DNA from: JBEKCP01 sp049509515
Lineage (GTDB): Bacteria; Planctomycetota; Planctomycetia; Pirellulales; Thermoguttaceae
Reading direction: 5' to 3'
Length of the DNA: 64,000 nucleotides
NCBI GenBank assembly: GCA_049509515.1
Contig: JBEKZV010000013.1
Coordinates: 62,001-126,000 of the forward strand
Shown here piece by piece: positions 1-6,776 of the stretch; position 1 is the stretch's first letter; each line of letters begins with the position of its first letter. Made by a program: the position numbers and the translations under genes. Under the pieces are notes generated by a model. That model did not search any database. It was not told the DNA's origin and was given only the letters and a program-made list of their open reading frames with translations.

Positions 1-537
1 CTGCGAATCGAGGTTCCCGGTCGGCTCGTCGGCAAGCAGGACCGCGGGGTGGTTGGCCAAGGCCCGGGCAATGGCCACCCGCTGCTGCTGGCCGCCGGAC
101 ATCTGCGAGGGCTCGTAGTCGTAGTGATTGGCCAGGCCGAGCCGCCCCAAGAGACGCCGTGCGTACCGCCGCGCCAGCCGGCCGGCCGGCCGGTGCGGGG
201 CATAGTCCAACGGCATGACCACGTTCTGCACCGCGGTGGTCCGCGGCAGGAGGTTGAAATTCTGGAACACGAAGCCGAGCTTCGCCGTCCGCACCAGGGC
301 CCGCTGGTTGGGGGCCAGCAGGCTCATCTCCTGGCCATCGAGCCAATACCGCCCCGAGCTCGGCCGGTCGAGACAGCCGAGGATGTTCATCAGCGTGGTC
401 TTGCCGGACCCCGAGGCGCCCATCAGGGCCACCATCTCCCCGGGGAAAATGGAGAGCGAGATGTCCCGGAGCACCGGGACCTCGACCTCGCCGAGGCGAT
501 AGGCCTTCGTGACGTTCTCGAGCCGAATCAACTCCAT
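1..537 (-). CDS. ABC transporter ATP-binding protein, LolD/MacB type (3' end beyond window)
   Basis: This is the ATPase subunit of an ABC exporter of the LolD/MacB/FtsE type, which powers lipoprotein release or efflux at the inner membrane. The 179 visible residues hold Walker A (GASGSGKTT, residues 40-48), the Q-loop (FVFQNF, about 89-94), the signature MSGGQQQR (146-153) and Walker B (AVLLADEPTG, 165-174). The frame is open to the first base of the window, so only the switch/H-loop region is missing. The ATG at 537 starts MELIRLENV, the normal start of this family. The permease should lie just outside the window. It is divergent from the PQQ gene at 745. The family is secure; the cargo is not known. 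Confidence 0.93.
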   Translation of the reverse strand, partial: MELIRLENVTKAYRLGEVEVPVLRDISLSIFPGEMVALMGASGSGKTTLMNILGCLDRPSSGRYWLDGQEMSLLAPNQRALVRTAKLGFVFQNFNLLPRTTAVQNVVMPLDYAPHRPAGRLARRYARRLLGRLGLANHYDYEPSQMSGGQQQRVAIARALANHPAVLLADEPTGNLDSQ

Positions 538-744
538 GCCTGGCTCCCGCCGGGAGGTGGGTCGGTTCGGGATAGGTGGGACAAACTGGGAAGGTACCTC
601 TACGATACGATCCGGCCGATCATTTGGCAAGGGGGGCCGCCGGCCGCGGGCGAGATTTGCTGGCAGGCGGCAAAAGGGGCAGGTATGATGGAGAAACGCT
701 GACGGCGGTGTCGCCGCGGCTACTATCGCTCCCGGGTACGTGCC

Positions 745-1986
745 ATGAAACGCGTGAAACTCCTCGTTCTTGCCGCCGGGCTCATCCTGCTGCCGTGCAT
801 GGCGGCCTCGGCAGCCGGCCAGGGATTCGGCTGGCGCGGCGACGGCTCGGGGCGATTCCCCGCCGCCGACCCGCCCACGCAATGGAACATCGACCAGGGT
901 GGGGGCATCTGTTGGCAGACCGTGGTGGGCAAAGGCCAATCGTCGCCGGTAATCGCCGGCCAAAAGGTCTTCATCACGGTCGAGCCCGCACTCTTGGTCT
1001 GCCTCGACTGCGGCGGCAAGGTCCTGTGGCAGCGGGACAACGGGCTTGCCAGCCTGCCGCCGGGAATTCCGCCGCCCGAGAAGCGGGCCGCCGCCCACCG
1101 CGACTGCGGCTACGCCACCGCCACCCCCGTCAGCGACGGCAAGTTCGTCTATTCCAGCTACGGCACCGGGCTGGTGGCCTGCCATGACCTGGACGGCAAC
1201 CGGCAGTGGGTCCGCCTGTTCGACCAGCAGCAGCAGTCCCAATACGGACGGACCACCTCGCCGCTCCTGGTGGGCGACGTGCTCCTCGTGACCGTCAACC
1301 ACCTGCTGGCCCTGCGGCGGCAGACGGGCGAGACGCTGTGGGAGGCCCCCGACGCCCAGGCCACGTACGGCACTCCGGCCGCCGCCCGGATCGGCGGTGT
1401 GGACGTGGCGATCACGCCCCACGGCGAGTGCGTCCGGGTGAGCGACGGCCGCGTGCTGGCCAAGAAACTGTGCAAGCTGGAGTACACCAGCCCCCTGGTC
1501 CACGAGGGCACGGTCTATTTCGTCGGCCAGGACACGTTCGCGGCGCGACTGCCCGCGGCAGCCGGCGAGCAGGTCCGCCTGGAGCGACTTTGGGAATCCG
1601 ACGACGTGGAAGGCGAGTTCTACGCCTCGCCCGTCTGCCACGAAGGAATCCTCTACTGCGCGAGCAACGCGGGCATCCTCTATGCCCTGGACGCGAAGAC
1701 GGGCAGCATGTTGTACCATCAGGAACTCGGCATCCCCTCGGCCAGCGGCAAAGCGGGCGGGCCGCCGGCCAACCTGTATGCCAGCCTCACGCTGGCCGGC
1801 AAGTACCTCGTGGCGTGCAACGACGTGGGCGATTCGCTCGTGATCTCGCCGGGCAGGCAGTATCGGCAGGTGGCCCGCAACGTCCTGGACAAGGGCTCGG
1901 GGGCCTCGCCGGTGGCCGGCGGAAAGCTCCTGCTCGTGCGCGGCGGCCAGAAGCTGTACGGCCTGGGCGCGGCCGCCGGCCACTGA
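745..1986 (+). CDS. Exported PQQ-binding-like beta-propeller protein (413 aa)
   Basis: An N-terminal signal peptide (positively charged MKRVK, then a hydrophobic stretch, cleavage near ASAAG) leads into repeated blades typical of PQQ/BamB-like propellers, with W/Y-G-S-P-V and 'YALDAKTG'-like turns. No catalytic site of a quinoprotein dehydrogenase is visible, so a binding or scaffold role outside the cytoplasm is more likely than an enzyme. The mature protein opens with GWRGDGSGRFP, nearly the same as the next gene downstream, so the two are paralogues made by local duplication. They are separated by 239 bases holding a long inverted repeat (2091-2173). Family call is firm; the precise role is unknown. 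Confidence 0.85.
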   Translation: MKRVKLLVLAAGLILLPCMAASAAGQGFGWRGDGSGRFPAADPPTQWNIDQGGGICWQTVVGKGQSSPVIAGQKVFITVEPALLVCLDCGGKVLWQRDNGLASLPPGIPPPEKRAAAHRDCGYATATPVSDGKFVYSSYGTGLVACHDLDGNRQWVRLFDQQQQSQYGRTTSPLLVGDVLLVTVNHLLALRRQTGETLWEAPDAQATYGTPAAARIGGVDVAITPHGECVRVSDGRVLAKKLCKLEYTSPLVHEGTVYFVGQDTFAARLPAAAGEQVRLERLWESDDVEGEFYASPVCHEGILYCASNAGILYALDAKTGSMLYHQELGIPSASGKAGGPPANLYASLTLAGKYLVACNDVGDSLVISPGRQYRQVARNVLDKGSGASPVAGGKLLLVRGGQKLYGLGAAAGH

Positions 1987-2090
1987 CGTTAGCGGGCGGG
2001 CTTGCCCGCCCTGGGATTCGCGGAAAACGCAGCGATGCAACACGGCGGGCAGGGCACCGCGCGAAGCGCGGCCGCCCGCTAAACAGTAGG

Positions 2091-2173
2091 GTAGGGTGGG
2101 TCGAGCGCAGCGAGCCCCACCATTTTTCGCGCGAAGTATTATGGTGGGGCTCGCTCCACTCGACCCACCCTAC
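2091..2173. repeat. Long palindromic repeat (33-bp arms, 17-bp loop)
   Basis: The arms 2091-2123 and 2141-2173 are inverted copies with two mismatches, beginning GTAGGGTGGGTCGAG. The same sequence family recurs at 33061-33167 beside maf. It lies between two co-directional genes and would form a strong hairpin in RNA. It looks like a dispersed non-coding repeat, possibly MITE-like. Confidence 0.85.
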
Positions 2174-2225
2174 ACCCCTGCCGCAACAGAAACGAATTAG
2201 CGCTGTAGTGTTCCGGAACCGCTCC

Positions 2226-4268
2226 ATGCGTCGATTACCAGTAGCCCCAATCTCAGCCGCCTTCTGCACGCTGTGCGTCTGGTTGGCCTCCGCAGTGGGC
2301 CAGCCGCCGCAGATTACCGGCTGGCGCGGCGATGGGACCGGCCGGTACCCGTCGGCCGACCCCCCCGTAACGTGGTCGCGGGTGAGCACGGCCGTCGAAG
2401 GTCTCCGCTTCATGGCCCGTGAGCCGGCCGGAGATCCGTCACCGGCGGGCGCCCTGCCGGGCAGGCCGATGCCGGACGGGGTGGTTCGCGAGTGGCTCGT
2501 GCTTGGGCCGGTCGAGGTGCCCGAGCAGCACACGGCCAAGGACGACGTCTTGCCCGACGAGGCCCGGCTCGCCCCCGACGAAGGCCAAAGAACCGGACCA
2601 GTAACCTGGAAGAAAATCACGCTCGATACGGCCTGGCTGGATTTCGCCGCCCTGCTGGGAAAGCGACCGGACGCGGTCGCCTATGCCTCGACCCATGTCT
2701 ATTCGCCCACCGCCGGCACCTTGCACATGAACCTGAGCTCCGTGGGCGAGGTGCGGGTGTTGGTCAACGGCAAGGCCGGCCAGCCTTTCGGGACCCGGGT
2801 TCAATTGAAGCTGGCGAAGGGCTGGAGCCGGCTGCTGCTGCGGGCCGCGCCCGGCGAGAACGATTGGTTCCTGGTGCCCGTGCTGTACGCCTTCGGACCG
2901 GCGGAGTACCATGCGACGGGCATCGCCTGGCGGACGCCGCTGCCGGGAGTGACGCCGGCGTTCTATGGGGGCGGCACTGGCGTTGCCGCGCCGGTGATCG
3001 TCGGCGAGCGGATCTACGTGCCGAGCGAGCCGCACGACCTGGTCTGCCTCCGCAAGGGCGACGGCAAAGTGCTCTGGCTGCGGCGGAGCAGCTACTTCGA
3101 GGCGGCCGGCGACGAGGAAAAACGCCGCCCCGCCTACCAGAACGCCGCCGCGGTGGTAGCGAGAATCGACGCGATCAACGCGGCCTTCGTGGCCGGCCGT
3201 GCCTCGCTGGAGCAATTGCAGGAGAAGGGAGACCTCGAAAAAGACCTGCTCAAGAAGATGAAGCGCGTCGACGCCGAGAAGTACGCCATCGAGCCGATCG
3301 CCGACGTGGGCTTCTCGGGATGCACCCCGGCGAGCGACGGCCGGGCGATCTACACATGGTCCGCGAGCGGCGTGACCGCCTGCTACGACCTCGACGGCCG
3401 CCGCCGCTGGATTCGTGTCGATCGGCTGCCCGCCGTCGAGCACGGTTTTTCTTCTTCGCCGCTATTGGTGGACGGCAAGCTGGTCGTCTTCATGCGCGAT
3501 CTGCTGGCATTCGACGCCGCCAGCGGACGGCTGGCCTGGCGGATCCCGCTGGTGGTCCACGAGGGGTTCAACCCGGCGGGATTCTTCCACGGCTCCCCCG
3601 TGGCGGCCACGATCGGCGGAACTCCCGTCATCGTCCTGGGCAACGGCACCATCGTCCGCGCCGGCGACGGCAAGGTGCTGTATGGCGACCGCGAGACGGG
3701 CAACCAGGCGGTCGCCTCGCCGCTGGTCCAGGACGGCCGGCTCTTCCAGATGCCCGTCGGGCACCCGGAATTGGTGGTGCAAACGCTGCCCGAAAAGTTG
3801 ACCGATCCGCTGAAACTGCCGACCCGCCGCATCGCCCTGGACCTGTCGGACTTCCCCAAGCATTATCTGCCCTGGCACTTGTCCTCGCCCGTGGTCCACC
3901 AGGGGCTGGCCTATCTGCTGAACAACGCCGGGGTGCTGACGGTGGTGGACGTGGACGCCGGGACAATCGTCTATCAGAAGCTGCTCGACCTGGACCCGTT
4001 GCAGGCGCACAACGAAGGGCCGGCACGCGGCGTCGGCGCCAGTCTCGCCCTGGCCGGCGGCCGCCTCTACGTGCTGGGCAACAACGGCGCCGCGTTGGTG
4101 CTCGCCCCGGGCCGCGTCTACCGGCAGATCGCCAAGAACAAGATCGAAAGCGCGGTGATGGTCGGCCACTGGGCCGAGCGGCAGGAGCGGTTCGTGGCCA
4201 ACCCGGTGTTTGACGGCCGGCGGCTGTACCTCCGCGGCGAAGGCCACCTCTACGCCATAGGCCCGTGA
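2226..4268 (+). CDS. Exported PQQ-binding-like beta-propeller protein (680 aa)
   Basis: A longer paralogue of the protein at 745-1986. The ATG at 2226 is chosen because it gives a clear signal peptide (MRRLP, hydrophobic core, cleavage near AVGQ) followed by GWRGDGTGRYPSADPP. The open frame runs further upstream but only through the palindrome and the previous gene. After about 40 residues there is an insert of roughly 180 residues not seen in the shorter paralogue, with a jelly-roll-like feel. The propeller blades follow from about residue 240 to the end, broken by a charged helical insert near 300-350 (EKGDLEKDLLKKMKR). Probably envelope-located, role unknown. Confidence 0.84.
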   Translation: MRRLPVAPISAAFCTLCVWLASAVGQPPQITGWRGDGTGRYPSADPPVTWSRVSTAVEGLRFMAREPAGDPSPAGALPGRPMPDGVVREWLVLGPVEVPEQHTAKDDVLPDEARLAPDEGQRTGPVTWKKITLDTAWLDFAALLGKRPDAVAYASTHVYSPTAGTLHMNLSSVGEVRVLVNGKAGQPFGTRVQLKLAKGWSRLLLRAAPGENDWFLVPVLYAFGPAEYHATGIAWRTPLPGVTPAFYGGGTGVAAPVIVGERIYVPSEPHDLVCLRKGDGKVLWLRRSSYFEAAGDEEKRRPAYQNAAAVVARIDAINAAFVAGRASLEQLQEKGDLEKDLLKKMKRVDAEKYAIEPIADVGFSGCTPASDGRAIYTWSASGVTACYDLDGRRRWIRVDRLPAVEHGFSSSPLLVDGKLVVFMRDLLAFDAASGRLAWRIPLVVHEGFNPAGFFHGSPVAATIGGTPVIVLGNGTIVRAGDGKVLYGDRETGNQAVASPLVQDGRLFQMPVGHPELVVQTLPEKLTDPLKLPTRRIALDLSDFPKHYLPWHLSSPVVHQGLAYLLNNAGVLTVVDVDAGTIVYQKLLDLDPLQAHNEGPARGVGASLALAGGRLYVLGNNGAALVLAPGRVYRQIAKNKIESAVMVGHWAERQERFVANPVFDGRRLYLRGEGHLYAIGP

Positions 4269-4293
4269 GGCTCCTGCCAATCACCTCGATGCT

Positions 4294-4647
4294 CTATGGC
4301 AAGTCGAGCGCAGCTTTGAGGCACCCACTGACCCGCTGCATCAGCGGGGCGGAGAGTTGACCGATCTTGGTGATGACCAACCGCTGATCATACGTCAGTA
4401 GGTTCTCGCACTGGATCATCGAATTCTGCCGCAACCCGCTCGCGCTGCCCTCCGGCGTGGCAATGCCGATTAGCAACTGGGTGGCCGAGGCCCGGTGCGT
4501 CGAGCGGCTGATGGAGGCCAGAATCGTATCCGTGATCCGGCGATTCAGAGCGTCCGCCTGCACGACCAGAGCGGGCCGGACTTTGCTCCCCGTTCCATCG
4601 CTGAACGGGTAATCCACAAGGACGATGTCGCCGCGCGAGACGCTCAT
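4294..4647 (-). CDS. MazF/PemK-family type II toxin (117 aa)
   Basis: Likely a sequence-specific mRNA endoribonuclease of the MazF/PemK fold. It opens MSVSRGDIVLVDYPFSDGTG and continues KVRPALVV, the signature of the family: the RGD(I/V) strand and the K-x-RP-A/V loop that carries the active-site arginine. Its length is standard for the family. The start overlaps the stop of the gene before it (4644-4904) by four bases (ATGA), so the pair is translationally coupled in antitoxin-then-toxin order. A third small gene (4912-5163) lies 7 bases further up and may be part of the same transcript. Confidence 0.88.
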   Translation of the reverse strand: MSVSRGDIVLVDYPFSDGTGSKVRPALVVQADALNRRITDTILASISRSTHRASATQLLIGIATPEGSASGLRQNSMIQCENLLTYDQRLVITKIGQLSAPLMQRVSGCLKAALDLP

Positions 4648-4904
4648 GACTTGCGGCGAGGATCAAGCTCGTCGTAGATGTCCATTTCCGGGTCGTCCCA
4701 GCCGGCGCGTTTTCCGAACTGCCGAAGTTGGAACAGCCGCTCCTGTTCGGTCACCGGGTCCTCCTCGAACAGCGACTTGAATCGCTCGTACACGTCCGCC
4801 CGCACGAGCACGAACGTCGCGCTCCGTGCGGGATCGCTCACCCGCACGGGGAGCTCGTCCCCTTGGATGTTGGCCCACTGTTCTTCGGTAAGTTGGATAG
4901 TCAT
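4644..4904 (-). CDS. Putative antitoxin of the MazF-like toxin (86 aa)
   Basis: A small acidic protein (MTIQLTEEQW start) with a stretch resembling the dimerising part of planctomycete antitoxins ('FVLVRADVYERFKSLFEED') and a charged C-terminus (DIYDELDPRRKS), which would be the toxin-binding tail. Assignment rests mainly on position: directly upstream of a MazF-like toxin with a 4-base ATGA overlap. No recognised AbrB, CopG or Phd motif is obvious, so the DNA-binding family is uncertain. Confidence 0.78.
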   Translation of the reverse strand: MTIQLTEEQWANIQGDELPVRVSDPARSATFVLVRADVYERFKSLFEEDPVTEQERLFQLRQFGKRAGWDDPEMDIYDELDPRRKS

Positions 4905-4911
4905 AGATGGG

Positions 4912-5163
4912 CTAAGGCAGGCTGCGGCTAAGATTGGCTCGTGTCTTGAGGGCCCGGTCGATGGCCTCGACTTGGTCCTCGGTCAATCCGTCGTAAACCC
5001 CGGTCCAATCGGCGAGCGATTGGGCGGAACGGCGTGAGGCCGGCGCGGTCACGCTGATGACCAGACGCTGGTTCTCCTCCAAGTGCGCGCCGATTACGTC
5101 CTCGAACGCCCGCCGGTGGGCGGTGTCGAGGGCTACCACGTCGACTTCGTGGTTTGTTTCCAT
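4912..5163 (-). CDS. Small protein heading the MazF-like cassette (83 aa, unknown)
   Basis: I do not recognise the family. The protein starts METNHEVDVVALDTAHRRAF and ends with a polar helix carrying a DGLTEDQVEAIDRAL motif. That tail is often seen in small planctomycete antitoxin-like proteins that precede toxins. An open frame exists upstream (from 5259), but the ATG at 5163 is preferred: a good -10/-35 pair sits just before it, and the upstream extension is repeat-like. It ends 7 bases before the antitoxin gene, suggesting a three-gene cassette. Function unknown; perhaps a second antitoxin or regulator. Confidence 0.6.
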   Translation of the reverse strand: METNHEVDVVALDTAHRRAFEDVIGAHLEENQRLVISVTAPASRRSAQSLADWTGVYDGLTEDQVEAIDRALKTRANLSRSLP

Positions 5164-5169
5164 GCCTTC

Positions 5170-5199
5170 ATCATACCAGAAGCCGGGAGGAACGACCAA
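5170..5199 (-). promoter_or_regulatory. Predicted sigma70-type promoter for the MazF-like cassette
   Basis: On the minus strand a -35 TTGGTC (5194-5199) and a -10 TATGAT (5170-5175) are 18 bases apart. The -10 ends only 6 bases before the ATG at 5163, so the transcript would start on or next to the start codon (leaderless). Confidence 0.5.
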
Positions 5200-5313
5200 G
5201 AGTTCGGTGAAGGAAAGCCGCTGCCGGCACCAACAGGCCGGGCTTGGCGGTGTCCACAAGTCGTTAGATGGCAGTGGCTTGGGGAATTGCCCGCTTCGAC
5301 CCGAAGCCGGGTG

Positions 5314-5696
5314 CCGGGCAACCCGTTGGGGGTTCGGGATTCGGGGGCACGGAACGGATCATTGACGAGACTGGTGGAATCCGCTACGTTCGGGGCATGG
5401 TGAGGATGGGCCCGAGGACAGGATCGCTGATATTCCCACCCGAAGAGGCGCCACAAAATCAGTGATGTCCCGTTTTCCAGTCCCGTTTTCCAGTCCAAAA
5501 TCAGTGATGTCCCGTTTTCCAGTCCGGGCAACCGGTTGAGTGTTCCAGATTCGGGGGCGAAAAACGGATCATTGACGGGATCGGCGGAATCCGCTACGTT
5601 CGGGGCATGGTGAGGACGGGCCCGAGGACAGGATCGCTGATATTCCCACCCGAAGAGGCGCCACAAAATCAGTGATGTCCCGTTTTCCATCCACGT
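5314..5696. repeat. Imperfect tandem duplication, 210-bp period
   Basis: Unit 1 (5314-5523) and partial unit 2 (5524 to about 5696) share long blocks, for example CCGCTACGTTCGGGGCATGG at 5381-5400 and again at 5591-5610. Unit 1 also holds an internal duplication of about 29 bases (5455-5483 and 5497-5525, core CCCGTTTTCCAG). Open frames across it on either strand have no protein-family character, so I read it as non-coding. Confidence 0.75.
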
Positions 5697-5729
5697 TTTC
5701 CATCCCGGCCCAGACGGCGGCGCTGTTGT

Positions 5730-5946
5730 TTGAAAATTCGGCACGAGCGACCCTCCGGAGGAACGCTCCTTTGGGGATGGTCTCGGGCTCCGTCGGCGGG
5801 AATCCGGCCGAGCAGGCCCACCAGGCGAAGGGACCGTTCTGGAAAATCGCGAAAACGAAGACCAAAAAGCCCGTTTGTGCCAGAGCGACGGTAGCAAGAA
5901 GATGCGAAAAACGCCGCAAAAACCGGGGATTTCCTCGCGGCCGAGC
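5730..5946 (+). repeat. Dispersed repeat, copy A
   Basis: This block shares a series of ordered segments with 56681-56985: AATTCGGCAC at the left, then TTCTGGAAAATCGCGAAAAC, AAGACCAAAA, GCCAGAGCGACGGTAG and a right end near GCGGCCGAG. About 51 kb separates the copies. No transposase or clear terminal repeats were seen. With the tandem repeat before it and unassigned sequence after it, this fills the gene-free stretch 5164-6113. Confidence 0.7.
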
Positions 5947-6113
5947 CACGGGCGTTTGGTCGTGCAAGACAGCGCAAGAAGTGAGACCAAAAAAGACGCG
6001 GTGGGGCCGGAGCCGCGGCAGCAAAAGGGCCTCAAGGAAGTGCGCAAGACGCCTGGGCTGCCGCGGGAACCGCAATAGCATGGGGTTCGTCCCGTCGCGC
6101 CCTTCCTCCTGTT

Positions 6114-6365
6114 CTATAGTGTGTGGACCCGCTCGAGAACCCATTGCCGAATCAGGTCGGCATCGTGGAGGCCCTTGGATTGGGCTAGTTCCTTGACAGT
6201 TTCCGCTTCCTTGCTGGGCAGGCACACCTGCACTACCGTTTCGCGCTCGAAGACGGGCTCGACAACCTCTTCCAATTGCCCTTCGAAATCGGTCACGTCG
6301 TGACTGTCCCAGAAGCGAGCCAACTCCTCGATTGAATCGGTCTGCGGAATCTTGGCGGTGTTCAT
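6114..6365 (-). CDS. BrnA/CopG-like antitoxin (83 aa)
   Basis: The small partner of the BrnT-like toxin next to it. The protein carries the segment SIEELARFWDSHDVTDFE, typical of the N-terminal part of CopG/BrnA-type antitoxins, and then a VQVCLPSKEAETVKELAQ stretch matching a ribbon-helix-helix. The ATG at 6365 (MNTAKIPQ) is chosen over the one at 6377 because it forms an exact ATGA overlap with the stop of the toxin gene. Gene order is toxin then antitoxin, the normal brnTA order. It likely neutralises the toxin and represses the operon. Confidence 0.8.
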   Translation of the reverse strand: MNTAKIPQTDSIEELARFWDSHDVTDFEGQLEEVVEPVFERETVVQVCLPSKEAETVKELAQSKGLHDADLIRQWVLERVHTL

Positions 6366-6646
6366 CGGCTCTTCCATTGCAGGTAGCGGCGTTTCTCACG
6401 ATCGGTCATGGGGCGCGCCGTAACGGGATAACCCTTACTGTCCGGAAACTGGATGAGGACGCAAAACAAAAATCGCCCGGCATGGGTCTGTCCCAGCACA
6501 TAGTACACGGGATTGGGGCCTTCGGCTTTCCCTCGCAGTACCAACGACCGGGCGAGACAGGTCTCTTCAAATTCCTCGGGCGTCACACCGTGCCGGGCGA
6601 TATGATCGATCCGCTCGCCCGGCCAGATAAACTCCCGAATCCTCAT
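6362..6646 (-). CDS. BrnT-family toxin (94 aa)
   Basis: A small RNase-like toxin of the BrnT/RelE-related fold. Visible family marks are the early 'HIARHGVTPEEFEE' segment (BrnT has K-x2-K-H-G-V-S-F-E-E-A) and the C-terminal 'VTARPMTDREKRRYLQWK' (BrnT: I/V-S-A-R-x-M-T-x-x-E-R-x-x-Y). Two ATGs are adjacent (6649 and 6646). The second is preferred because the predicted transcription start falls on it. The stop overlaps the antitoxin start by four bases. Confidence 0.82.
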   Translation of the reverse strand: MRIREFIWPGERIDHIARHGVTPEEFEETCLARSLVLRGKAEGPNPVYYVLGQTHAGRFLFCVLIQFPDSKGYPVTARPMTDREKRRYLQWKSR

Positions 6647-6652
6647 CATTCG

Positions 6653-6681
6653 AGTATACTACCGTAGCAGCGACTGGGCAA
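6653..6681 (-). promoter_or_regulatory. Predicted promoter for the BrnT-like cassette
   Basis: Minus strand: -35 TTGCCC (6676-6681), 17-base spacer, -10 TATACT (6653-6658). A start 7 bases downstream of the -10 falls on the A of the ATG at 6646, so the mRNA may be leaderless. Confidence 0.55.
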
Positions 6682-6776
6682 CGGCCTACCCTCCTCGGGG
6701 CAAGGAAGAGCCATGCGATTGACCCTCACCGTCGAGAGTGCCCAGCCGACGCATCATTGAACAACCGGAAGATCGC

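Noticed and set aside
1206..2225. Upstream extension of the second PQQ-propeller gene
   Set aside because: It overlaps the first PQQ gene and the palindrome; the signal peptide begins at 2226.
5133..6047. Minus-strand frame of about 300 residues through the repeat zone
   Set aside because: It is built from the tandem and dispersed repeats and has no protein-like pattern.
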